64,000 nucleotides of DNA, from NCBI GenBank assembly GCA_033964015.1, contig CM066916.1, forward strand, positions 28,661,404-28,725,403, given 5' to 3'. The DNA is from Scolanthus callimorphus (lineage: Eukaryota > Cnidaria > Anthozoa > Actiniaria > Edwardsiidae). Under the pieces are notes generated by a model. That model was not told the origin of the DNA. It made no database searches and saw nothing but the letters and a program-made list of their open reading frames with translations. A program made the translations under genes and the position numbers. Shown in pieces: positions 23,301 to 31,973 of this stretch. Position 1 is the stretch's first letter, and each line of letters opens with the position of its first letter.

Positions 23301-24689
23301 AAAGTTGTTCCACACTGTGATCGTGCCGCGACTATGTGATATCATTCCATCTACAGCAGGCCAGGTTCTGTTCACAATTATACGAAATCTGCTCTATCAT
23401 ACTTCTATGTTGCATATAACCAAGTAGATTTATGCAAAGAAAAAATAACAGGAAAGCCCTTTGTCAAAAGTCAAATTGTCATTTTCATAGGGGTGGAAGC
23501 AGGGGCTCTGGTAAATTCCCTTCATAGTATTCTTGGTTTTCACTTGTCACGTGACGAAATATATTTCTCTAACTTAAGTTCTAAACACTGGATGGCTAAT
23601 AGAATTGTAAAGAATATACAAAATTATGTTTCCTGGGTAAATTTTAGGCCGATTGGTCACTTTCCGAGCGAGATATTAGCAAGTGAATGTGAGCCATTTT
23701 GTACAGTAATTGTATGGAGCCGCCATGTTGGAGCCCCAGCAGAGGGGCTCCATAATGGCGGCCAATTAATCGGGTCTCCAAAACGACGCTATTTTCAATC
23801 CAAATTATAAGAATAGTATCAGAATGGTAAATTATGAACTTTTATAACATACTGACGTGCCAAAAAGGTAAGAACGGTGCAAATCGAGTGAAATACGGCA
23901 AGTTCAAAATACATGACTGGTGTTGCGTGACATAAATAGCTTTGGCGATATCTCGAGAACTACTTGGCAGAAGGTGCCGAAATTTCGTGTGACAAATCCT
24001 TGAATAGAGTTATATTCATCACAGAAAGGATATATCTGCAGGTCTCTTGGGTTAGAAGTTAGCTTTTTGATGACGTCACATGAAAACCGAGAATTGTGGT
24101 ATTTGATTGGTGTCATATTCCCTGTGGTTACAGCAAAGCCTCACTCTGACAAGATCCCCAGGGACCACGAGGCCCCTTGACATTTGACACCGATCGGGAA
24201 TGTGCGAGAAAAAAAACTACCCTGAATCGATCCTGAGACGGTTCCAGTTTATCCAAGCTTCAGGAAATCGCTACAAAGGTAAGAATAAGACGCATTTACC
24301 TTGAACTCAGAGCTGCCATTCAAAAGACTTGGAAGACGAAGATCTTCATCCGAGCTTGATTCGCATTTTGTCGTCGCTTTGCTTTGCAGTTTGTTATTCA
24401 GTACATTCACATCAAGCTTTCCCCTTAACCAACTGACTCTCGCAGGGCTGACTCCCATTTTCGGGGAGTTTTCTCTCGATGCAGAACTACTACTTTCTGC
24501 ATTCTCGGTTGTTTCTTGTTCGACTTTCACATTCGCCGCCGCGACAACATGTCTCACATCTTCCGGTCCTTCGCGTTCGTCTTCTGAATCCGAGATAACA
24601 ACAAGCTCCACTCGCTTTTCTTGAGCTTTCGGCTCTTTCTCTTCGGTAAAGCTATCATCCGAGAGGACGACACATTCTGGTGCGCTCAT
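11989..24689 (-). CDS. SIMC1/SLF2-like protein with N-terminal SUMO-interacting motifs (2 exons seen)
   Basis: Exons at 24300-24689 and 11989-13673 join in phase 0 across a ~10.6 kb intron; further exons inside it cannot be excluded. The N-terminus has two SUMO-interacting motifs, CVVLSDDS (residues 6-13) and ELVVISDSEDE (about 29-39), each followed by acidic residues. The middle is basic and low-complexity (KPKKSTPKKPGKQ). The C-terminal ~400 residues look all-helical. This architecture resembles vertebrate SIMC1 and SLF2, which recruit the SMC5/6 complex to chromatin or viral DNA; the family call is recognition from memory. The reading frame shifts near 12890, so the C-terminal 296 residues lie in another frame. 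The gene starts 624 bp from STING, head-to-head. Any other SUMO-binding nuclear protein remains possible. Confidence 0.6.
13988..14030. repeat. Short block repeated at 24148-24185
   Basis: The block GATCCCCAGGGACCACGAGG plus CCCCTTGACATT occurs in the same orientation near 13990 and near 24150, close to the two ends of the SIMC1-like intron. Flanks differ. Confidence 0.6.
14252..14338. repeat. (GATA)n microsatellite
   Basis: About 21 tandem AGAT/GATA units with no interruption. Confidence 0.97.
14339..14600. repeat. Inverted and tandem repeats of TTCCCGAGTGTAACCT
   Basis: At least ten variants of TTTTCCCGAGTGTAACC or its inverse AGGTTACACTCGGGAAAA occur in 260 bp, forming several possible hairpins. 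A related motif (TTTCCCGAGTGTAAC) recurs at 18309. Confidence 0.8.
14920..15200. repeat. MITE family with TAGTAGGTCAATTTG core (copy 1)
   Basis: Shares CACACTAGTAGGTCAATTTG, GCCAAAAACGTT and GGTCTGGTCATTTGCC with 40135-40365 and 49345-49610. Starts or ends with AATAATTATTCCTC-like palindromes. Confidence 0.6.
15330..18010. repeat. Degenerate tandem repeats of ~400-500 bp with GTTGCCATAG motifs
   Basis: Two similar units occupy 15863-16340 and 16341-16740 (shared ATGACTATCATTCGT and AAAAAGCGCATTTTTCATCA). Three more lie in 16780-17740 (shared TTTTGATGCGGAAAGC and CAAGCCCTAGCAAC). Each unit has one GTTGCCATAG-type motif. No protein-coding signal was found. Confidence 0.6.
18020..19096. other. 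Intronic, no gene recognised
   Basis: AT-rich sequence inside the SIMC1-like intron, with one TTTCCCGAGTGTAAC motif at 18309 related to the block at 14339-14600. No exon or clear repeat ends seen. Confidence 0.4.
19097..19240 (-). repeat. (GATA)n tail with adjoining retroelement 3' end
   Basis: A short GATA run adjoins GCAACTTTATTTAAAGAGGG. On the minus strand this reads as an AATAAAG-type end followed by a tetranucleotide tail, like the one at 61810-62082 on the plus strand. This suggests non-LTR or SINE 3' ends. Confidence 0.45.
19680..19950. repeat. Palindromic MITE, GGGCAATTCCAGAAAATA family (copy 2)
   Basis: Complete copy with both terminal repeats and two long poly-G runs (around 19778-19800 and 19846-19874). 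Confidence 0.8.
20162..21408. mobile_element. Non-autonomous DNA transposon nested in retrozyme monomer A
   Basis: The ends CAGGGCCCGTGGTTTGATGC and its complement form an inverted repeat of about 21 bp. The target duplication is ATTACC (20156-20161 and 21409-21414). Subterminal repeats of GCGCATAAT occur at both ends. Removing the element and one ATTACC leaves a 344-bp monomer, which proves the boundary. No transposase was seen. CAGGG ends suggest hAT, but a 6-bp duplication does not fit hAT's usual 8 bp. Confidence 0.85.
21424..21480 (-). ncRNA. Type I hammerhead ribozyme, monomer A
   Basis: The minus strand reads CGGC-TATG-CCATG, then the core CTGATGA, stem II GTCCT-AACA-AGGAC, then GAAA, a minimal stem III (AC-AGCT-GT), cleavage triplet GTA and the stem I partner CATGG-TT-GCCG. 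Stem I pairs 5+4 bp around an internal loop. The very short stem III is typical of ribozymes thought to act as dimers. Confidence 0.9.
21768..21824 (-). ncRNA. Type I hammerhead ribozyme, monomer B
   Basis: Same core and stems as monomer A except that CCATG in stem I is CCGTG. That substitution replaces a U-A pair by a U-G wobble, so the fold is retained. Confidence 0.9.
22345..22401 (+). ncRNA. Type I hammerhead ribozyme, monomer D (inverted copy)
   Basis: Plus-strand copy with all conserved core bases (CTGATGA and GAAA), stem II and the nine-pair stem I, identical to monomer A over the ribozyme. Confidence 0.9.
22800..23130. repeat. Low-complexity AAACCGC-rich tract
   Basis: Many degenerate repeats of AAAACCGC or GCAAAACCGC over ~330 bp, with no unit phase that I can fix. 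Confidence 0.65.
23268..23397. repeat. Short MITE with TAGAGCAGATTTCGTAT ends
   Basis: The right end reads ATACGAAATCTGCTCTA, a perfect inverse of the left end. A TA target duplication is possible. Confidence 0.7.
23718..23765. repeat. Hairpin carrying two GCCGCCAT-type motifs
   Basis: GCCGCCATGTTGGAGCCCC is followed closely by GGGGCTCCATAATGGCGGC, an imperfect inverted repeat. GCCGCCAT resembles a YY1 site, but here it may be a transposon end. Confidence 0.5.
24300..24689 (-). CDS. SIMC1-like exon 1 (SUMO-interacting motifs)
   Basis: The 130 codons run from MSAPECVVLSDDS to SSEFK and end in phase 0 at AAG|GTAAATG. The acidic, Ser-rich composition and ESSSDEDLRLPS support a real disordered N-terminus. 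Confidence 0.8.
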
Positions 24690-25167
24690 TTTAAAGCATT
24701 ATTCACTGTTTTCCAACCCGAACCTGCATCAGCGTTTTCAAGTCACATGGAGATTTCTTCGCGCCACTGTCAACACAACACAAAGCGTCTGCGCATGCGT
24801 TTACATGTCATGTGATTTATTAGATTTACGAATTATTTGCCTCTTGGTGTTTCTTTTAAAAATCAGAAAGAAAATAATAAAAATGTTGATAAATGCGTAT
24901 CCCATTATAGAATTGTTTTACCGTAAAAACCTACCAAGGAAAAAGAATCTATCTAAAGATGCAAAAACATAGCCCAAGCTTAGCATCATTCCCAGGCCCC
25001 GACGACGCGCAAAGAGACTTCGTCGGAAACGATAGAAACCAGATGAAATTTTCGGAGTTCAATTTTAATTATGAATTTTGCTGCGACTAGCATTTTTCTA
25101 TACCGAAAAACGTCTTCCTGGTGACTAGGGGATTATTTGGGGGAACTAAAATCGGAACAAAGAAAAA

Positions 25168-25249
25168 TGACGTCATTTTGAGGGGATTCCCGGATCTGCA
25201 CAATACGATTTGCACAGCACTTTCACTTTCATAATCTCCTCCATATAAA
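25168..25249 (+). promoter_or_regulatory. STING promoter: ATF/CRE + NF-kB + IRF elements + TATA box
   Basis: In order are TGACGTCA (25168-25175, perfect CRE/ATF octamer), GGGGATTCCC (25182-25191, matches GGGRNWYYCC at all ten positions), CACTTTCACTTTC (25218-25230, reverse of GAAAGTGAAAGTG, an IRF/PRDI-type element) and TATAAA (25244-25249). The STING ATG follows at 25314. The motifs are seen in the sequence; their use is inference. Confidence 0.65.
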
Positions 25250-25295
25250 CACCTTCTGACAGGAGGATTGTAGATAAAAGAACCGAAGAGCCTGA

Positions 25296-26387
<1,092 letters not shown>

Positions 26388-26458
26388 ATATAGTCAATAG
26401 AGCAATTTCCAGTACTTCATGACTTTCAAGAGTAACTGGTAATCACTACTTTAGAGAA

Positions 26459-26632
26459 TGTGTGATTCCAGAAAAAAAGTCCATACCTCCCCCAAGGGAT
26501 TTGGAAATTCCAAATGGGTGAGGGTGTCCAATGCCTTATTTCCCATACAATCACTGCATATTGGAGAGAAGGGCCGGTCATACCCAAACCACTTCCATAG
26601 GAGGGTATGGCTAATTACTGGAATCACATATT
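26459..26632. repeat. Palindromic MITE, TGTGATTCCAGAAA family (copy 1)
   Basis: Ends TGTGATTCCAGAAA and ATTACTGGAATCACA. Copies 2 and 3 lie at 26763-26945 and 29199-29395. Confidence 0.7.
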
Positions 26633-26762
26633 ATTCAGAATTGGTCTAATGACTTGTGCAGTTAGTTTTACAGGCATCAAATTGCTCTTTGTGACAGCAT
26701 GCTACACATTCTGAAAAAATAAGTGATGGAGTTCAGGGATTGAAAGTGCCTAAATTGTGATT

Positions 26763-26945
26763 GTGTGATTCCAGAAAAGTCCATTCTGGCCCACAGAAAG
26801 TATTCTGAAACTCCAGGGGTGCAGTGGGGGAGTCAAATGCTTTATATTTCCCATACAACCACTGTGTAGTATTCACTAGAAATTTCAAAGGGGTAGGGCC
26901 ACTCGGGTTTACCGGTATGGACTTCCTAATCACAAAATGGAAACT
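26763..26945. repeat. Palindromic MITE, TGTGATTCCAGAAA family (copy 2)
   Basis: Ends TGTGATTCCAGAAAAGTCC and GGACTTCCTAATCACA with a degenerate right terminus. Confidence 0.6.
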
Positions 26946-27216
26946 CACATTTCAAAACTGAAATGTTTATATTCCTCTACTTTAACAAACAGACAGCTCT
27001 TGGATATGAAAAGTAGTTTGTTTAGTGAATACTACTGAAATTTTTCTTAGCCTGGAGAGACTTTTAGCTACACCAGAACAGCCACCATCACTAAGGTCTC
27101 AGACTGGACAGACAGGTGTTCGGCTCTGAGAGGGCCTCATACTTCCTAATTTTATGACTTTTTTTTGGAATTTCTGTGCCTAGGCACTAGATGTTTTTAG
27201 AAAAAAGACTAGAAAT

Positions 27217-27613
27217 GGACAATTCCAGAAAATATAATATGTACCCCGGGCAGGGGCGTAGCCAGGGGGGGCCGGGGCCCCCCCTTTCTCGGAAAGTTTC
27301 CCATACATTTACTGTATTTGCTGGAGAAAATTTGAGCATTTTCGTCCCATGTTTTCACTATCCGCCCCCCCCTTCAGAAATTCCTGGCTACGCCGCTGCC
27401 GGGGACGGGCAGCATTCAGAAATTCTGAATGGGAGGGGGGTTTTCAAGTTTGGATTGGAATTCTGCCTGCATGTGGGGGGTTTTTGAAGTTGGAAGCTAG
27501 TTTAACCTCTCAGGAATTCTATATGCATGGGGAGGTAAGCCATTTCTGGATGCACGGGGGACCCAAAAACTAGTGCCGCTCATCCCTGGGTACATATATT
27601 TTCTGGAAATGCC
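27217..27613. repeat. Palindromic MITE, GGGCAATTCCAGAAAATA family (copy 3), interrupted
   Basis: Both family ends are present, but a second mini-transposon (27251-27398) splits the left GTACCCCGGGG block. Confidence 0.7.
27251..27398. mobile_element. hAT-type MITE nested in the preceding MITE
   Basis: Ends CAGGGGCGTAGCCAGG and CCTGGCTACGCCGCTG, a 16-bp inverted repeat with one mismatch. Host sequence on both sides is CCGGG-rich, consistent with a duplicated target. Confidence 0.7.
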
Positions 27614-28183
27614 CAATAAGTAAAAAAAAATGCTACACTTCATCAACCAGACATGTTTAGATATATTCGGGTTATGGGGTTAGTGCTGTATCATTTGTTG
27701 CAGTAGTTACCCAGGGGGAATACTGGAGCATATACAATGTAACATAATTTTGGTTTCAGTATTTTCTTTTGGTGAAAAAAGGTTTACCCCCTAGGGGTGG
27801 TTATAGTCCAACTGCAAGCAGAGTTCAAACTCAATACTTGTAAACTGGCACAGAATATCAATAGAAAATAAAGATGAGTAGAAATCGAGTAGACCATGCA
27901 TGATTATTCAACTTTAATTTTTTAGGTATCTGAAATAAATAGAAGTCCTTCCTGCTTTTTTTATTCAAATAATATTATGCCCTATAAGAATGATAAGAAA
28001 AGTGATTTTCCAAATAATTCCAAATTACAATCGAATCCCTTGAACCAAAATACAGGAAAAGTATAAGACATGAAATTTGTTTTGTGGACACTGGTCAAGT
28101 TATTTTTTTAACAGCCCAATCATCTACTTGATAAATTTATTTTGGTTTTATAAAATTGTGGAAGATCAGTCCTTTAAATCAAT

Positions 28184-28310
28184 TAGAGTGGATTTCACAT
28201 GACTGTAGTGAAACAAATTGGAAAGTAATTACACCAATTCTGTATAAAACCTATAGGAGTGATTACCGAGTAATTGTGAATTACTCACGACAGTCATGAA
28301 AACCGCTCTA
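28184..28310. repeat. Short MITE with TAGAGCGG ends (copy 2)
   Basis: Ends TAGAGTGGATTTCACATGAC and GTCATGAAAACCGCTCTA, with an internal orientation opposite to the copy at 10520-10648. Confidence 0.7.
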
Positions 28311-28350
28311 TTAGCTTTGATGTTTTTGGTAAAAAAAGAAACGCCTGAGA

Positions 28351-28842
28351 TTAATTCTTCTTTTCTATATAAAATGCCATCTCCATGATGCCTTCTATCC
28401 CTGCTGTTATCCTCTGCCCCTCATTTACTGCAGCAACACCAGCAGGAGTTCCTGTTAGGATCAAATCTCCTTCCTCCAGTGACATGATGTTACTTATATA
28501 ACTGATCAAATAAGGAACTGTGAAAATCATATCACTTGTTGCACCCTCCTGCTTCAGTATGCCATCAACTTTCAGCCACATTTTGATTTTCTGTGGATCT
28601 GGTATTGCTTGTGTTGAAATCAGTTCACTCACAGGGCAGGAAGTATCAAATCCCTTTGAGATGGTCCAGGGCTGGCCCTTGTTTTTTAACTCATTTTGTA
28701 GGGTGCGGTCAGTCATGTCCAAAGCTAAAGCATATCCTCCTACATGATCCATTGCAGAGCTCTCCTTGATGTTTGCACCTGGTTTACCTATTACAACCCC
28801 AAGCTCCACCTCATGGTGCAATTCTGAACATCCTTGCGGCAC
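28351..28842 (-). CDS. FAHD1: FAHD1 exon 3 (catalytic core, stop)
   Basis: The acceptor TTAACCAG|GTG is in phase 0. It begins VPQGCSELHHEVELG and ends FYIEKKN, TAA at 28351-28353. Confidence 0.95.
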   Translation of the reverse strand: MPQGCSELHHEVELGVVIGKPGANIKESSAMDHVGGYALALDMTDRTLQNELKNKGQPWTISKGFDTSCPVSELISTQAIPDPQKIKMWLKVDGILKQEGATSDMIFTVPYLISYISNIMSLEEGDLILTGTPAGVAAVNEGQRITAGIEGIMEMAFYIEKKN

Positions 28843-31088
28843 CTGGTTAAAGGGGAATATTGCATTTTATTGCTGGTGGCTGTGAACCTGGCTTGAAGCC
28901 ATATAATTGACATTTTTTCACAATGGGCAATTCCAGAAAATAAAGGTACCCCCCACGGGCGGCATTTGGAAATTCCAATGGGATGGGGGGGTTTAAGAGC
29001 TCGGAATTCTGATTGCAAGGGGGGTTTCGAAGCTGGATTTCTTTAACCTGCCTGGAATTCTATATGCATGGGGGGTAAACCATTTTGGAAATTCTGGATG
29101 CATGGGGGGGTCAAAAACTAGTGCCGCCTGTGGGGAGGGTACCTTTATTTTCTGGAATTGCCCAATTTTTCAAAATCTACAAATTTCCTTATTGTGTGTT
29201 TCTAGAAAATATCCATACCCCCCAACGGAAGGGTGTTGAAATATACCCCCCCCCCCCCCCCCCCTTCTGGAATTTCCGAATAAAAATACAGTATTTGTAT
29301 GGAAAAGATCAAGTAAATTGACCCCTACGGAATTTCTAATCCCTTCCGTGAGGAGGGGAGGGGGGGATGTATGGATAATTTCTGGAAACACACATTTGTG
29401 ATATACTCCAATCAAGGTTTTGTAACTAAGTTAAAATGGTTAAATCTCATGGATTGAATTTCTATCCCATGCCTCATCTTAAACTGGTTTATAAGCGTAT
29501 TTAGTATAATTACTTGAGCGATCCTGTATGCTGATTGGTTGAGACATTTGTCACTTTTGAAAGCATTGGGGATCCCATGCCTATTTGATTTGATTAGGAG
29601 AAACTAAAAAATGCCATTAAATGGGTCAAAAATCTTTAAAGTCACTTGAGTAATTATACTTTTGTTTAACTGATTTTTCACCAATTATGTCACCTTCAGA
29701 CCCTGTCCACACCACACCGTTTTCAAACTAAAACAGATACTTTTTGCTCTGTTTTCACTTATTTTTTTCGTATCGTTTTTGCCCGTCCACACTACAATGC
29801 ATATCTGTACGAAAATGCTCTTATGCATTCAGTGGGCATGCTCAAATAAGCTCAAGCATGCACATCGCAGGCTATTCAATCTGTTGGCCCGCAAAATCTG
29901 GTTTGGTTTGATGTGGTGATGTCATTGTTTTCACATAGCATCGTTTTCACCCGTCCACACTATAGAAAACAGCGTTTTCAAACAGCATTTTCGGATTGAT
30001 CCGTTAAGTAGTCATAGAACCTGGAGTGGGTACTCTTCTGATTTTTGGGAAGGGGTGTGCTGCCAAGGTCTCCAAATCCAGACCCTATCAGATACCAAAA
30101 ATCCTCGTTTTATACACCCTACCGAAGACCTATGGTCAAAATTGTATACCCCACCGCAGAACTGAAGTAGTAGAATGGTAGTAATAATTGTTTTATTTTG
30201 AAAGTTTTTTATCGAAAAGAATCGACATAACAAACAGATCAAAACATTTATTTAGCAAAGTCTCTCCTTTACCTTGATAAGGCCTCCCTCAGAGAGATAA
30301 GCAGTGGGTGGTTTAAGAAACAGTAAGGGTTTTGTTGGAACTGGGTTTCCTAATTCAGCTGCATGTTCCCTAAAAAACAGAATTGCAATAGAGTGAGTGG
30401 GTGTATGTATTTGAGATACTTTCTCGTACCCAGAGCTCCCCGGCTCGTCACCTCGCAGGGCAGGCATGATTGACACAAAGGACAGGCTGCAAGGGGGACT
30501 ATGGTGAAACTGACAGCCACTGTACTGATGCATGCATGAATCCAACATATGTTTTTAAATCAGCCAATTATAGCAAAGTCAAGGCACCAGAGCAGAGCCT
30601 CCCCTGCTCGGTGACGAGCCGGGGAGCTCTGAATACGAGAATGATTGAGAGGGGTTGTACATTTGTATTATTATTCATTGAAAATTACAATGTGGTTGGA
30701 CTCGACCAAGACTCGGGCCACAGAGCAGTCGACGCCGCGAGTATTTTCATTACCACTTTCAGTAATATCAAGACAATTTTAACCTCATGGCACATTACAC
30801 TATAATGAGCATTAACACTATGCATTTGTTTACCAATACTGAAAGTAAACAAAAAGTGTTTGACCTCAAGACGGGGGCGGGGTGCACAAAAGTGCAGAGC
30901 ATGTGGCGCTCGTACCTCGTTGAGGTCTCCAAAAGTCCAAATAACGCTTGGAGTGCCTGGTATAGTGAGGCGTTTATTGAGTCGGCACATCAACATCAGT
31001 GAAATTACCTGTAATTTCTCCCCACTGCTACGATTTTTCTACTGAAATCTACAAACTTCTTTAGATCACGAGTTCTTGTGGCCGCCAT
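28351..31088 (-). CDS. FAHD1: FAHD1, mitochondrial acylpyruvase / oxaloacetate decarboxylase (3 exons)
   Basis: Enzyme of 222 residues (human FAHD1 has a very similar length) that hydrolyses acylpyruvates and decarboxylates oxaloacetate, normally in mitochondria. Exons are 31009-31088, 30273-30369 and 28351-28842, and all splice phases agree (2, then 0). Family landmarks are KIVAVGRNY near the start, LFLKPPTAY, the metal ligands in HHEVELG, DHVGGYALALDMT with the third metal Asp, SCPVSE, and LTGTPAGV near the end. No obvious mitochondrial presequence precedes DLKKFVDF, but the basic MAATRTR start is compatible. The start codon sits inside a YY1-type motif. Downstream it faces STING tail-to-tail; upstream it is divergent from the membrane-protein gene. 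Confidence 0.95.
28925..29163. repeat. Palindromic MITE, GGGCAATTCCAGAAAATA family (copy 4)
   Basis: Complete copy in FAHD1 intron 2 with both terminal repeats. Confidence 0.75.
29199..29395. repeat. Palindromic MITE, TGTG..TTCCAGAAA family (copy 3)
   Basis: Ends TGTGTTTCTAGAAAATATCC and GGATAATTTCTGGAAACACA with poly-C in the middle. Confidence 0.65.
29497..29670. repeat. MITE with TATAATTACTTGAG ends
   Basis: Ends AGTATAATTACTTGAG and its inverse CTTGAGTAATTATACT. A partial relative lies at 8100-8240. Confidence 0.65.
29699..30007. repeat. Repeat with recurring CCGTCCACAC blocks
   Basis: CTGTCCACACCA, CCCGTCCACACTACA and CCCGTCCACACTATAG recur with GTTTTCA tracts between them. It looks like an old inverted-repeat element in FAHD1 intron 2. 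Confidence 0.45.
30273..30369 (-). CDS. FAHD1: FAHD1 exon 2
   Basis: The acceptor TTTTTTAG|G completes an Arg codon. The exon encodes EHAAELGNPVP to GGLIK and ends in phase 0 at AAG|GTAAAG. Confidence 0.93.
30429..30643. repeat. Palindromic mini-transposon, CCCAGAGCTCCCC family
   Basis: Ends CCCAGAGCTCCCCGGCTCGT and ACGAGCCGGGGAGCTCT. It lies within FAHD1 intron 1. Confidence 0.65.
31009..31088 (-). CDS. FAHD1: FAHD1 exon 1
   Basis: The ATG at 31086-31088 opens MAATRTRDLKKF. The exon ends in phase 2 after GRNY at ACAG|GTAATT. Confidence 0.93.
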
Positions 31089-31740
31089 CTTGAAGAGTCA
31101 AGTCGATTACTTACCACAGGGAGCCCAACAGGAGTCGAAGATATCAGAAGATGCGCGATATGATAGACTGCGGTTTCGGTGTTGTGTGGTGACGCCGTAG
31201 CATTTTGCCTGCGGAAGTGTTATATCGGTAGACAAGGCTGATATCCATGCCCTAGGGGCGGGAAGGACAAAAGCACTCAGGAATTTACTACGGCTATGCC
31301 TGTTCCTGGGCTTATATGAAAGAGCATCGCGTCGATCGTGATTACTTTCTTTCTTTCATTCCCTCTTCTGTTAAATCCCCACTATTAAATGCCTTGCATG
31401 ATGGATAACCCCGTTGCAAGGCCCCCATTATAGTAGATGTGTTCCTGAAACGGAAAGGAAACGAATACTTTGGCAGAGGAGTGTATACTATTTTCTTTCA
31501 TGGCAACGGAGAAGCCGTCGTAAAGAAATAAAAATAAAGGAGAAAAAAAAAACAAGACCGGCTAAGCCAATCAGATTGATTTAATTTTAGCTGTTGGCCA
31601 ATCACAAGGCGCAATTTTAAACAAAGCCATATTTTTAATTTATTTACAGGTTGATCTGACGCGCAGCGGTGGTCGCGGCAAAGAGTTTCGCGCGCTTGGA
31701 GATTTTCCCGCTAAATGTGGGCGGCCGCGTCTCTGGCAAG
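31078..31740. promoter_or_regulatory. Divergent promoter region FAHD1 / membrane-protein gene
   Basis: The FAHD1 start lies in CAAGATGGCGGCC (minus strand), a YY1-type site overlapping the ATG; the membrane gene also starts in CAAGATGGCAG. Two CCAAT boxes (31567 and 31598) and two E2F-type motifs, TTTCGCGC (31686-31693) and TTTCCCGC (31704-31711), lie on the membrane-gene side. No TATA box was seen. Confidence 0.5.
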
Positions 31741-31973
31741 ATGGCAGTGGAAAATCTATTGACTCAAGAGAGCCAAACAGAAGAATCAACACATTTACAA
31801 CAAGAAACAACGCAAATTACTAGACACAGAAATACTAAACCTATACCTGCTCGTTTTAAAATTCTTCTTGTTATCCTAACTGTTTAGCTTTCATCGTTTT
31901 GGGGACGATGGTGTATTTGTTTATGCGAAATATGCAAACGAACCGTAGCGAGTTGGGACAATCCTTGGCAGCT
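31741..31973 (+). CDS. Membrane-protein exon 1, with one-base frameshift
   Basis: The start is ATGGCAGTGG. The frame reaches TAG after ILTV, but the next frame continues the same hydrophobic helix to a clean donor. One T appears missing in the T-run 31882-31884. Confidence 0.65.

Noticed and set aside
24301..24624. 107-codon frame opposite the SIMC1-like exon 1
   Set aside because: Antisense shadow; the minus-strand reading has SUMO-interacting motifs and a clean donor.
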